This document shows, piece by piece, positions 30,160-39,339 of a stretch of DNA of 40,936 nt. The first letter of the stretch is position 1; each line of letters begins with the position of its first letter. Both the position numbers and the translations under genes were made by a program. A model generated the notes under the pieces. That model saw only the letters and a list, made by a program, of their open reading frames with translations. It did not search any database and was not told where the DNA came from. Location: contig JAGWTI010000022.1 in the NCBI GenBank assembly GCA_028876065.1, forward strand, positions 1 through 40,936. Reading direction: 5' to 3'. The stretch comes from Nitrospirota bacterium. Lineage in GTDB: Bacteria; Nitrospirota; Nitrospiria; Nitrospirales; Nitrospiraceae.

Positions 30160-31917
30160 GTGTCTCACGATATCGTGCAAGAAAAAGTCATCACCGCACT
30201 CCAGGGGGCCTTGCAGGAAGCCAAGCGCAAGGGGCAATTGAAAGTGGAATCGGTTCCGACTCTGACGTTGGATCTTCCCAAGCGACCGGAATGGGGCGAC
30301 TTGGCTTCGACGGTAGCCATGAGCCTTGCGCCGTCCGAGCAGCGGGCTCCCTATGATGTTGCCCAGATTATTCTCGAGAATATCGCCCAGCGCGAGATGT
30401 TGTTTGATCGGGTGGAGATCGTCAGGCCAGGTTTTTTGAACCTGACCGTCAAACGGAATCTCTGGCTGGAGGTGTTGGCGGAGATCGAGGCGCAAGGGCC
30501 TTCCTATGGACGGACGACGATGGGGCAGGGGCGCCGCGTCCTGGTGGAATACGTCAGCGCCAACCCGACCGGGCCGCTCCACGTCGGGCATGGGCGAGGG
30601 GCCGCAGTCGGCCAGGCAATCGCCAAGCTCCTCCTGGCGGCCGGCTATGACGTGGTGCAGGAATACTATATCAATGACGCCGGTCGCCAGATGAAGCTGC
30701 TCGGCGCGTCCGTTTATGCTCGCTATCAAGAATTACTGGGCCAGGCTGCCACGTTCCCAGAGGACGGCTATCGGGGTGCCTATATCGAGGCGGTGGCGGC
30801 GCAGGTGCGCGAGCGGGAGGGAACGTCACTGCTCAACCTGCCGGCCGAGCAGGCAGAGCAACGGTGCCGGGAGTTGGCGTACAAGGATTTGCTCGAAAAG
30901 ATCGGGCAGGATCTCCGATCCTTTGGCATCGAGTTCGATGCCTGGTTCAGCGAAGCCTCCTTGCTGGCGTCCGGCGGGGTGGAGCAGGTGTTGGCCGATC
31001 TTCGCGCGCGCGATTTGCTGTTCGAGCAGGACGGAGCCTGGTGGTTTCGCTCTTCGTCGTTCGGCGACGAGAAGGATCGTGTGGTGCGGAAGCAGGAAGG
31101 GGACTATACCTATCTGGCCTCGGACATCGCCTACCATCGGGATAAGCTCCAGCGTGGCTATGACCTGCTGATCGATGTCTGGGGCGCCGACCATCATGGA
31201 TACATACCCAGAATGGAAGCGGTGGTGCAGGCCTATGGCTATCCCAAGGAGCGGCTGCGAGTGGTGCTCGTCCAGATGGTCAATTTGCTGCGCGGAGGGC
31301 GGAAAGTGGAAATGTCCAAGCGCGCCGGCGAGTTCATCACGATGCGGGAAGTGATGGACGAGGTGGGCGCGGATGCAGCCAAGTTTTTCTTCCTCATGCG
31401 CCGATCGGACACGCACCTGGATTTTGATCTGGAACTCGCCAAACAACAGTCGGCGGAAAATCCCGTCTACTACGTTCAGTATGCACATGCGCGGATCGCC
31501 AGCCTGTTTCGGGTGGCAGGCGAGCGTGGGCTGGCCGTTCCCAAGCCGACGGAGGCGGACCTGTCGTTGCTATGCGATCCGGATGAATTTGGACTGATTC
31601 GGAAGCTCTCAGCCTATCCGTCTGTCATCCAGGCCAGTGCGGCGGCGCTGGAGCCTCATCGGGTGACCTTCTATCTGCAGGAACTGGCCAGCTTGCTGCA
31701 TACCTTCTATTTCAAGCACCGCATCATGCCCTCCGCCGTGGATCAGGATGTGGCTGAGGCCGCGGCCTTTGTCAAAGATGCGCACGCCACGACCACGCAA
31801 CGGGAGCACGTCAGTCCCGGATTGACGGGAGCGAGGCTGGCGTTGATGTATGCGGTGCGACAGGTGCTCCGCAACGGGCTGGGGGTTCTTGGGATTTCCG
31901 CCCCGGAGCGGATGTAA
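30160..31917 (+). CDS. argS: Arginyl-tRNA synthetase
   Basis: 585 residues, in the normal range. Charges tRNA-Arg with arginine in the cytoplasm. The N-terminal tRNA-recognition domain (about 1-110) precedes the class I catalytic core: the HIGH-type motif is H-V-G-H in N-P-T-G-P-L-H-V-G-H-G-R-G, and the KMSKS-equivalent is M-S-K-R-A-G, as commonly found in ArgS. The C-terminal all-helical DALR anticodon-binding domain ends at M-Y-A-V-R-Q-V-L. The GTG at 30160 is taken as start, with GAAGAGG at 30141-30147 as a rather distant ribosome site; the 25 codons upstream are not family-like. It lies upstream of tgt with a 15-base gap. Confidence 0.95.
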   Translation: MSHDIVQEKVITALQGALQEAKRKGQLKVESVPTLTLDLPKRPEWGDLASTVAMSLAPSEQRAPYDVAQIILENIAQREMLFDRVEIVRPGFLNLTVKRNLWLEVLAEIEAQGPSYGRTTMGQGRRVLVEYVSANPTGPLHVGHGRGAAVGQAIAKLLLAAGYDVVQEYYINDAGRQMKLLGASVYARYQELLGQAATFPEDGYRGAYIEAVAAQVREREGTSLLNLPAEQAEQRCRELAYKDLLEKIGQDLRSFGIEFDAWFSEASLLASGGVEQVLADLRARDLLFEQDGAWWFRSSSFGDEKDRVVRKQEGDYTYLASDIAYHRDKLQRGYDLLIDVWGADHHGYIPRMEAVVQAYGYPKERLRVVLVQMVNLLRGGRKVEMSKRAGEFITMREVMDEVGADAAKFFFLMRRSDTHLDFDLELAKQQSAENPVYYVQYAHARIASLFRVAGERGLAVPKPTEADLSLLCDPDEFGLIRKLSAYPSVIQASAAALEPHRVTFYLQELASLLHTFYFKHRIMPSAVDQDVAEAAAFVKDAHATTTQREHVSPGLTGARLALMYAVRQVLRNGLGVLGISAPERM

Positions 31918-31932
31918 GGATGGTTCTCGGCG

Positions 31933-33117
31933 ATGTTTGAGTTCACCCTGCGGCGGACGGATGCGAACGGAGGGGCGCGTCTGGGGACACTCACGACGGC
32001 CCATGGAACGATCGAGACGCCTGCGTTTATGCCGGTCGGTTCCCTCGGGGCCGTCAAAGGGATTGGGCCAGAGGACCTCGAGAGGCTCGGATTCGGACTG
32101 ATCCTGAACAACGCCTACCATCTTTATCTGCGTCCGGGACATCGGGTCGTTGAGGAGCTGGGGGGATTGCACGCGTTCACGGGATGGTCCGGGGCTATCC
32201 TGACCGATAGCGGCGGGTTTCAAGTGTTCAGCCTGGCGAAGCTCTGCCGTGTGACGGACGAAGGGGTGACGTTCCAGTCTCACGTGGACGGCTCTTCTCA
32301 CCATATTACGCCGGAGCGCGCGATCGAGATTCAGGAAGCCTTGGGCGCAGACATCATCATGGCGTTCGACGAATGCGTCGCGCTTCCCTCCTCCCGCGAG
32401 CGGGTGCATGAGGCGATGCAGCGCACGAGCGCCTGGGCACGCCGCTGCCAGGCGGCTCGGCGTCGGCCCGACCAGGCACTGTTCGGAATCGTCCAGGGTG
32501 GACATGATCCGGCTCTGCGCGTCGAGTCTGCTCGGGACTTGGTTTCGCTGGGGTTCGACGGCTATGCCATCGGCGGGCTTTCCGTCGGGGAAGCGAAGCC
32601 GGTCATGTACTCGATGCTGGAGGCGACCGTTCCCGAATTGCCGGCCGGCCGGCCTCGTTATTTAATGGGAGTCGGGATGCCCGAGGATCTTGTCGAAGGA
32701 GTGGCCAGAGGCATTGATTTGTTCGACTGCGTGGTGCCGACCAGGCACGGACGTACCGGCTGGTTGTTCACCTCCACCGGTCGGGTGCTGATCAAGCAAG
32801 CTCGCTACGCGAAGGATGAAGGGCCGATTGATCCTGCCTGCCGATGTCCGGTCTGCCAGAAGCATTCGCGGGCGTACTTGCACCACTTGTTCGGTGTGAA
32901 AGAGATGTTGGGAGTGCGCCTCAATACCTTGCACAACTTGTATTATTTTGCCGACTTGATGCGGCAGGTTCGCGCGGCGATTGCCGCCGGCTCGTTTGCG
33001 GCGTTTCGCCGAGAGTTTCATGCCAAGCGGGAGGCGGCGGACGCTCCGGGTGTGGAAGAGACGGGTGATGGCCAGAGGCTCGAAGAGTCGGTAACGGCGC
33101 AGGAGGGGGGGCGGTAA
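31933..33117 (+). CDS. tgt: tRNA-guanine transglycosylase
   Basis: 394 residues. Exchanges guanine 34 for the queuosine precursor preQ1 in tRNAs with GUN anticodons. The catalytic residues are in view: Asp92 in L-T-D-S-G-G-F-Q-V-F and the nucleophile Asp265 in L-F-D-C-V-V-P-T-R-H-G-R. The zinc site is Cys303, Cys305, Cys308 and a downstream His in A-Y-L-H-H-L-F. The last 30 residues (after about 365) are polar and less conserved. It heads the classic tgt-yajC-secD-secF cluster, an order kept in many bacteria. AAGGA lies upstream of the ATG at 31933. Confidence 0.96.
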   Translation: MFEFTLRRTDANGGARLGTLTTAHGTIETPAFMPVGSLGAVKGIGPEDLERLGFGLILNNAYHLYLRPGHRVVEELGGLHAFTGWSGAILTDSGGFQVFSLAKLCRVTDEGVTFQSHVDGSSHHITPERAIEIQEALGADIIMAFDECVALPSSRERVHEAMQRTSAWARRCQAARRRPDQALFGIVQGGHDPALRVESARDLVSLGFDGYAIGGLSVGEAKPVMYSMLEATVPELPAGRPRYLMGVGMPEDLVEGVARGIDLFDCVVPTRHGRTGWLFTSTGRVLIKQARYAKDEGPIDPACRCPVCQKHSRAYLHHLFGVKEMLGVRLNTLHNLYYFADLMRQVRAAIAAGSFAAFRREFHAKREAADAPGVEETGDGQRLEESVTAQEGGR

Positions 33118-33119
33118 GC

Positions 33120-33443
33120 ATGATGGCATCGGTGGCGTGGGCGCAAGGGGCACAGGGCGGCGGCGCAGGCGCAGGAGCGTCGTTGCTGTCGCTGGTGCCG
33201 TTCGTCTTGATTTTCATCGTCTTCTATTTTTTGTTGATCCTGCCCCAACAGAAGCGACAAAAGAAACTGAAGGCGATGTTGGAGGCGCTGAAAAAGGGCG
33301 ATAAAGTCGTGACCTCCGGCGGCATCTGGGGCACGGTCACCAATTTGGGCAAAGAGACGGTGACGCTGCAGATCTCTGACAATACCAAAATCAAAGTGCA
33401 ACGGGAATCCATCTCCAGACTTCGGGCGGATGAAGAAGAATAG
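33120..33443 (+). CDS. yajC: Preprotein translocase accessory subunit YajC
   Basis: 107 residues. A Gly/Ala-rich start is followed by one membrane helix (about 21-42, ending F-L-L-I-L-P-Q-Q-K) and a conserved cytoplasmic domain with K-G-D-K-V-V-T-S-G-G-I-W-G-T-V and a final strand V-Q-R-E-S-I-S-R. YajC joins SecDF at the Sec translocon. It starts 2 bases after the tgt stop, with GGAGGGGGGG upstream, and precedes secD by 44 bases. A second ATG directly follows the first. Confidence 0.95.
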   Translation: MMASVAWAQGAQGGGAGAGASLLSLVPFVLIFIVFYFLLILPQQKRQKKLKAMLEALKKGDKVVTSGGIWGTVTNLGKETVTLQISDNTKIKVQRESISRLRADEEE

Positions 33444-33487
33444 CGAGGCCTCCGTCATGCGGGGCCGCTTCAACGATTGAGGGACGA

Positions 33488-35131
33488 ATGAAGAAGGTCG
33501 GCGGGCGATTTGCATTGCTGGGCATCGTGCTGGTGCTCTCGGTGGCGTTTTTCCTTCCCTCCTATCCTCGGCTGTACCAGGCCCTGCCTGACTGGTCGAA
33601 GAAGGTCCTTCCAACCAAGGGCATTACCCTGGGGCTGGACCTGCAGGGGGGGATTCATCTGGTGTTGGAGGTCGAGGAGGAGCGGGCCGTGGAGATCGCC
33701 GTGGACCGGTCCGTCACGGCCATGCAGGATCAATTGGTCGACAAGAAGATCCCTGTCGAGTCAGTCAAGCGCAGCGGGCCTTCACAAGTCACGCTGTTCT
33801 TTCAGAATGCGGACCTGAAGGCGCAGATCCAGAAGGTCCTGGAGGATTTCCCATCCTTCTACGAGCTGGAGCAAAAGAGCACCGGCGGCAGCCTGGTCTA
33901 CGAATTGCGCGAGGGAGAGATCAAGCGAATCAAGGACTCCGCCATCAACCAGGCCTTGGAGACGATTCGAAACCGGATCGATCAGTTCGGCGTGGCCGAA
34001 CCTCTGATCCAGCGGCAGGGCTTGAAACAGATCGTGGTCCAACTCCCGGGCATCACCGAACCAAAGCGGGCCAAGGATCTGATCAAGGAAACGGCGCTGC
34101 TCGAATTCAAGCTGTTGGATGAGTCCAGCAAGCTGGCGATGGAACTCCCGCAGCGGATTCCCAAGGGCAAGGAAGAGGAGGTGCTCAAGCAGGTTCAGGG
34201 GCAGCTGCCGGAAGGCGATCAAATCCTCTTTGAAAAGTCGATCGAGAAAGACACGGGCCGGGAATTCCGCACGCCCTATCTGGTCAAAAAGCGCGTGATG
34301 CTGGCCGGGGACGTGTTGAGCGATGCGCGCGTCTCGATCGGGCAGTTCAACGAGCCCTATGTGTCGGTGACGTTCGATGCCAAGGGCGCTCGGGAGTTCG
34401 AGCGCATCACGTCGGAGAACGTCAAAAAACGCATGGCGATCGTGCTGGACAATACCATCTACTCCGCTCCCGTCATTCAGGAACGGATCAGCGGGGGGCG
34501 AGCCCAGATCAGCGGCACCTTCACGATGCAGGAAGCCAACGACCTCGCCATCGTGCTCCGGGCCGGCGCCTTGCCCGCTCCGCTGAAAATCATCCAAGAC
34601 TTGACCGTCGGCCCATCCCTGGGGCGCGACTCGATCGAGAAGGGCGTTCGCGCCACTTTATTTGCCGGCGCCATGGTCGTTCTCTTCATGATGGTCTATT
34701 ACCGGCTGTCGGGCGTGATTGCTGATTTCGCCCTGGCGTTGAATCTGATCTGCCTGATCGGATCGCTGGCCGGGTTGAACGCGACGCTCACGTTGCCCGG
34801 CATTGCGGGGATCATCCTGACCATCGGCATGGGGGTGGATTCCAACGTTCTGATCTTCGAGCGCATCCGTGAAGAGTTACGGCAAGGCAAGCCGGTGCGT
34901 TTGGCGATCGATGGGGGGTATGACAAGGCGTTGCTGACGATCATCGACTCTCACGTGACGACCCTGATCACAGGTTTGGCGCTGTTCTTGTTCGGAACCG
35001 GCCCGATCAAGGGGTTTGCCGTCACGCTCTGTTTGGGAATCGCGATCAACCTGTTCACCGCGTTGGTGGGCACGAAAGTGGTTTTCGACACGCTGAACCA
35101 GCGCCGCAAAGTCGAGCAATTGAGCATTTAG
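33488..35131 (+). CDS. secD: Protein-export membrane protein SecD
   Basis: 547 residues with the SecD layout: first membrane helix (about 8-28), the L-G-L-D-L-Q-G-G motif, a large periplasmic domain (to about 365) and five more helices. The conserved G-I-I-L-T-I-G-M-G-V-D-S-N-V-L-I-F-E-R motif lies in helix 4, with the Asp needed for proton use. SecDF uses proton motive force to pull exported proteins out on the periplasmic side. The gene follows yajC and precedes secF by 32 bases. Confidence 0.96.
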   Translation: MKKVGGRFALLGIVLVLSVAFFLPSYPRLYQALPDWSKKVLPTKGITLGLDLQGGIHLVLEVEEERAVEIAVDRSVTAMQDQLVDKKIPVESVKRSGPSQVTLFFQNADLKAQIQKVLEDFPSFYELEQKSTGGSLVYELREGEIKRIKDSAINQALETIRNRIDQFGVAEPLIQRQGLKQIVVQLPGITEPKRAKDLIKETALLEFKLLDESSKLAMELPQRIPKGKEEEVLKQVQGQLPEGDQILFEKSIEKDTGREFRTPYLVKKRVMLAGDVLSDARVSIGQFNEPYVSVTFDAKGAREFERITSENVKKRMAIVLDNTIYSAPVIQERISGGRAQISGTFTMQEANDLAIVLRAGALPAPLKIIQDLTVGPSLGRDSIEKGVRATLFAGAMVVLFMMVYYRLSGVIADFALALNLICLIGSLAGLNATLTLPGIAGIILTIGMGVDSNVLIFERIREELRQGKPVRLAIDGGYDKALLTIIDSHVTTLITGLALFLFGTGPIKGFAVTLCLGIAINLFTALVGTKVVFDTLNQRRKVEQLSI

Positions 35132-35163
35132 CGCTTTCGAGCGATCCTTTAAGAGAGGCAGGC

Positions 35164-36081
35164 ATGTTCGAGATTTTGGGAAAAACCAATATTGATTTCA
35201 TGGGCAAGCGGAAGATCGCGTTTGTCTTTTCGGGTGTGCTGGTGCTGCTGGGGATTGTAGCGGTGATCCAGATTGCCAGAGGAGCGGCTAATCTGGGGAT
35301 CGATTTTGCCGGGGGGACTGCCGTCCAGTTGAAGTTCGACCAGCCCATCCGTATCGACGAAGCCCGCAAGGCCTTAGAGTCCAATGGGTTATCCAATGCG
35401 GATTTGCAGGAGTTCGTCGAGGCCAATAAACTGCTGGTTCGCATCAAGACCTCGACCACGATCGAGGAGAAGGTCGCGGATCGTGTCGTCGCGGTCTTCA
35501 GTAAGGAATTTCCGAACAACAAATTCGTGGTGGATTCCTCGACCGAAATCGGCCCCACGATCGGGCAGAAGCTGCAACAGGATGCCCTGATCGCCGTCCT
35601 GGTGTCCTTTTTCGGGATCATCCTGTACATCGCCGCCCGGTTCGAATTTCGCTTCGGCGTGGCTGCGGCGCTCTCCACCTTTCATGACGTGCTGGCCGTG
35701 CTGGGGGCGTTTTATATCCTGGACAAGGAAATCACGTTGTTGGTCGTGACGGCCCTGCTGACTCTGGCGGGATATTCACTGACGGATACGGTTGTCGTAT
35801 TCGACCGGATCCGTGAAAATCTTCGTGTGCGCCGCCGGGATAATATGGAGACCGTGATCAACAATGGGATCAACCAGGTGTTGAGCCGGACGATCGTGAC
35901 CAGCCTCACAGTCGTGCTGGTGTTGATTCCCTTGACTCTCGCCGGGGGCGAAGTCCTGCACGATTTTTCCTTGGCGCTCCTGTGGGGCGTCATTTTTGGG
36001 ACCTATTCCTCGATCTTCGTGGCCAGCCCCTTGCTGCTGATTTGGCCGGGCGGGGGAGGGCACCTGCTCAAACGGGGATAG
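35164..36081 (+). CDS. secF: Protein-export membrane protein SecF
   Basis: 305 residues with six membrane helices. The family blocks are G-I-D-F-A-G-G-T near residue 46 and the helix-4 motif S-L-T-D-T-V-V-V-F-D-R-I-R-E-N, which carries the conserved Asp. It forms the SecDF complex with the product of the gene just upstream. AGAGG precedes the ATG. It is the last gene of the tgt-yajC-secD-secF unit. Confidence 0.96.
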   Translation: MFEILGKTNIDFMGKRKIAFVFSGVLVLLGIVAVIQIARGAANLGIDFAGGTAVQLKFDQPIRIDEARKALESNGLSNADLQEFVEANKLLVRIKTSTTIEEKVADRVVAVFSKEFPNNKFVVDSSTEIGPTIGQKLQQDALIAVLVSFFGIILYIAARFEFRFGVAAALSTFHDVLAVLGAFYILDKEITLLVVTALLTLAGYSLTDTVVVFDRIRENLRVRRRDNMETVINNGINQVLSRTIVTSLTVVLVLIPLTLAGGEVLHDFSLALLWGVIFGTYSSIFVASPLLLIWPGGGGHLLKRG

Positions 36082-36099
36082 GTTTCGCGTTACCTTTAC

Positions 36100-36128
36100 T
36101 TGACATTCGAGGGAGGCCGAATGAAAAT
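36100..36128 (+). promoter_or_regulatory. Candidate promoter of the sensor kinase operon
   Basis: TTGACA (36100-36105), a 17-base spacer and GAAAAT (36123-36128): a perfect -35 box and a 4/6 -10 box, in the 78-base gap after secF. Confidence 0.45.
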
Positions 36129-36159
36129 AAGCACTTAGAAAGGACCTTGTGTTACCTTC

Positions 36160-39100
36160 ATGACAGCCTGGAGCCAATCGCACAGCCTCCAGCGTAAGAT
36201 CATTACGGCCATTGTGATGGTCGGTCTCCTGCCTCTGAGCGTGTCTCTCTTCCTGACCTACGTCGAAGAACGCCGAGCCCTCCGCGAAAGTGTTGGCGCC
36301 AACTTTAAAGAATCGGCGGTGGAAGCCGCGCGTCGGGTTGAAATGCAGGTGACCCGCGGGCTGAGCGAGGCTCAACAACTGGCCGCAACCCCGTTTCTCC
36401 GGACGGCCGTAACCGAAGCCAACCGCGGCTATGCGAATAAAGACGAAGCCAGCATCCAGGCCATGATTAAAGACTGGCAGCAACAGTGGCGTCACCGCGA
36501 GCGCCGCAACGAATTCCCCCTGTTCATCAACCGCATCGTCACGAACTATCTCATTCGTTGGCATGACATCCGGCGCTCGGACTACGTCGGCATTTTCGTG
36601 ACCGATGCACGCGGCGCGTTGGTGGTCAGCTCGATCCCGCAAGTCGAGTATTACTATGGCAAGAGCGCCTGGTGGCGGGCCGTATACAACGACGGGGCCG
36701 GGCAGCTCTACGTCGGCGAGATCTACTTTGATCCCTCGTTCGGGACCCGTGTGCTCAATGTGTCGGTGCCGATTCTGGACGAGGACCAGCAGACTGCGAT
36801 TGGGGCCGTGACGGTCTTGTTGCGCCGAGATTCGCTGTTCCAGGCGGTGGCCGAGGTGACGGTGGGCCAGACGGGCCACGCGATGCTCTTGGCTTCGGAC
36901 GGGACGCCCTTGATCTGCCCGGTGCTGCCCCCCGAGGAGCATTCGGTGACGCCGGCCTTGCTCGAATCCGTTGCGGGTTCTCAGGCCGGATGGGTCGTCG
37001 CTACCGACGACATGCACGGGGGGCGTGATGCCATCGTTGGATTTTCCCCTGTCCGGCTGGGAAGCAAACTCGCTCCGGGCAGCCTCGACGGCAAGCGGTG
37101 GCTGACCGTCGTCCGGCAGAACCCGGAAGAGACCTATGCCCCGTTGAATCAGCTGGTGGTCAAGGTCGCTGCCTACGGGGCCTTGGTCTTTGCCGCGCTG
37201 TGGGGCACGGGTGTGTTGGCGGCTCGACGAATCGTCCGCCCGGTCCAGGTTCTTCATGAAGGGGTTCAGCGGATCGGAAGCGGCAGTCTGGATCACCAGC
37301 TGTCGCTGAAGACCGGCGATGAGATCGAACAGCTCGCCGACGCATTCAATAAAATGGCGGCCAACCTCAAGGCTTCGTTTGCCCAGCTGGAGCAGAGGAT
37401 GGCGGACATCCGCAGGCTGGAGGAACGCTATCGGGACCTGATCGAGAACTCGCCGGAAATGATCCATCAGATCAACAAGGGCGGGCAGTTTGTCCATGTC
37501 AATCAGACCGAACTGGACAAGCTGGGGTACAGCTTAGAGGACATGTTGGGGATGCGCCTGTGGGACATCGTGCCGCGCGGGCGGGAGCCGGAGATTTTGG
37601 CCTACCTCGAACAGATGGTGTCGAAGGGGCGGACCACGATCGAAACCGTGTTCCTGACCAAGAACGGCAAGCCGATCGACGTCGAAATTCATTCCACGGC
37701 GCTGTTCGACGTCGAGGGCGGGGGGCTCATCTACTCCCGCGCGTTCGTGCGGGACATTACCCAACGCAAGGCCCTGGAACAGAAAGTCCAACGCTACACG
37801 ACCCAGTTGGAACAGGAAGTGGCCGAACGGACCCAGCAATTATCACTCTCGCAGAAGCGGTATAAGGCGCTCTTCGACCTGGCGGCCGACCCGGTATTTA
37901 TGGTGGAGGCGGACGGCCGCATCATGGCGGTTAACCAGCGCGAAGAGCGGGTACTGGGCTACGCAGAGGCCGAATTGATCGGGCGTCCGCTGCTCGACGT
38001 GGTCGCCCCAAGTCATCAAACCCGCACGCGTGCCCTCATCGAGAAAATCGTCCGTGGTGAACAGCAAGTGCCCACAGAGGAAATCGAAGTGACGGGTCGT
38101 GGCGGGAGCCCCATGCTGGTTGAAATGGACCTGATTCGGATCGAGGATGGCCCTACGGTTTCCGTCATGGCGCAACTGCGCGATATTACGCAACGTAAAC
38201 GGCTGGAGCAGCAGCTGCATGAATATAGTGTGGAGCTCGAAGCCAAGGTCAAGGCCAGGACGAGGGAGATCGAGGAGACGAAGACCTATTTGGAAAATCT
38301 TCTCGAGAACGCCAACGACGTGATCTATACCCTGGATACGGAGCAGCGGTTCACCTACGTGAACAATAAAGTGGCTGCCTGGGGGTATCGCAAGGAAGAT
38401 TTGATCGGCCGCCCCTACCTTTCGCTGCTCTCCAAGCGGCACCGCGGACGCCGCTTGAAGAGCACGTTGGATATCGGCGCGAAGCAGGTTTACGAAGTCG
38501 AGGTGATGAGCCGTTCGGGGGACATGCGGACGGTCATGGTGAGCGTATCCCCCCTTCACGATCCGGACGGTCATATCCAGGGGGTGCTGGGCATTGCACG
38601 GGATATCACCGACACGAAGAAGTTGGAGCAGCAGATTTTGAATACCGAGAAGCTGGCGTCCGTCGGGAAACTGGCGGCCGGCGTGGCGCACGAGATCAAC
38701 AATCCGTTGGGGGGGATTTTGAACTGTCTATATAACCTGCGGAAAGGGACTCTGTCGCCGGCCAGGCAGGAAGAATACGTAGTCTCGATGGAAGATGGGC
38801 TTCGACGGGTTCAGAAGATCGTCCGGCAGTTACTGGACTTTTCCCAGCAGCACGAACCGGAACTCTCCGCCACGGACATCAATATGGTCGTCGAACGTGT
38901 GTTGGTGCTTACCGAGCACGCCTTTGTCGCCGGCCAGATCCGTTTGGACAAGCAGCTCCAGACCGGTCTGCCGGTCCTCATGGTGGACCGCCATATGCTG
39001 GAGCAGGTGTTGATGAACCTGGTCCTGAACGCGATCCAAGCGATCAAGGGCGGGGGAACGGTCACCATCCGAACCCGGATCGTCGACGAGGCCTGCGCCA

Positions 39101-39339
39101 TCGATGTGCAAGACACGGGGTGCGGGATCCAGCCCCATGTATTGTCGCGCATCTTTGATCCTTTCTTTACGACCAAGGGCGTGGGCGAGGGGACCGGCCT
39201 GGGCCTCTCCGTCAGTCTGGGCATCGTGGAGCGACATGGCGGCCGGATTCTGGTCGAAAGCGAGGTGGGTAAGGGATCGTTGTTCACCGTCTCCCTCCCG
39301 CTTGCACGGGAGGGGGTGGCGGCGGGGAGGGGTGAGTGA
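36160..39339 (+). CDS. Membrane sensor histidine kinase with periplasmic sensor, HAMP and three PAS domains
   Basis: 1059 residues. Membrane helix 1 (about 13-33), a large periplasmic dCache-like sensor (about 35-325), membrane helix 2 (about 330-355), HAMP (about 355-410), then PAS domains at about 425-545, 565-690 and 710-830, each joined by coiled-coil linkers such as the one after I-T-Q-R-K. The HisKA domain carries His844 in V-A-H-E-I-N-N-P-L, the NtrB-like form. The ATPase domain has N-L-V-L-N-A-I-Q-A, D-T-G-C-G-I and G-T-G-L-G-L-S-V. It is followed with a 4-base overlap by its response regulator. The ligand is unknown; PAS domains could sense redox state. The ribosome site (AAAGGA) is rather far from the ATG. 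Confidence 0.9.
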   Translation: MTAWSQSHSLQRKIITAIVMVGLLPLSVSLFLTYVEERRALRESVGANFKESAVEAARRVEMQVTRGLSEAQQLAATPFLRTAVTEANRGYANKDEASIQAMIKDWQQQWRHRERRNEFPLFINRIVTNYLIRWHDIRRSDYVGIFVTDARGALVVSSIPQVEYYYGKSAWWRAVYNDGAGQLYVGEIYFDPSFGTRVLNVSVPILDEDQQTAIGAVTVLLRRDSLFQAVAEVTVGQTGHAMLLASDGTPLICPVLPPEEHSVTPALLESVAGSQAGWVVATDDMHGGRDAIVGFSPVRLGSKLAPGSLDGKRWLTVVRQNPEETYAPLNQLVVKVAAYGALVFAALWGTGVLAARRIVRPVQVLHEGVQRIGSGSLDHQLSLKTGDEIEQLADAFNKMAANLKASFAQLEQRMADIRRLEERYRDLIENSPEMIHQINKGGQFVHVNQTELDKLGYSLEDMLGMRLWDIVPRGREPEILAYLEQMVSKGRTTIETVFLTKNGKPIDVEIHSTALFDVEGGGLIYSRAFVRDITQRKALEQKVQRYTTQLEQEVAERTQQLSLSQKRYKALFDLAADPVFMVEADGRIMAVNQREERVLGYAEAELIGRPLLDVVAPSHQTRTRALIEKIVRGEQQVPTEEIEVTGRGGSPMLVEMDLIRIEDGPTVSVMAQLRDITQRKRLEQQLHEYSVELEAKVKARTREIEETKTYLENLLENANDVIYTLDTEQRFTYVNNKVAAWGYRKEDLIGRPYLSLLSKRHRGRRLKSTLDIGAKQVYEVEVMSRSGDMRTVMVSVSPLHDPDGHIQGVLGIARDITDTKKLEQQILNTEKLASVGKLAAGVAHEINNPLGGILNCLYNLRKGTLSPARQEEYVVSMEDGLRRVQKIVRQLLDFSQQHEPELSATDINMVVERVLVLTEHAFVAGQIRLDKQLQTGLPVLMVDRHMLEQVLMNLVLNAIQAIKGGGTVTIRTRIVDEACAIDVQDTGCGIQPHVLSRIFDPFFTTKGVGEGTGLGLSVSLGIVERHGGRILVESEVGKGSLFTVSLPLAREGVAAGRGE

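Noticed and set aside
36111-36138. Five-codon minigene (M-K-I-S-T) with a GGGAGG ribosome site before the sensor kinase
   Set aside because: It overlaps the candidate -10 box, so it would be mostly upstream of the transcription start; probably chance.
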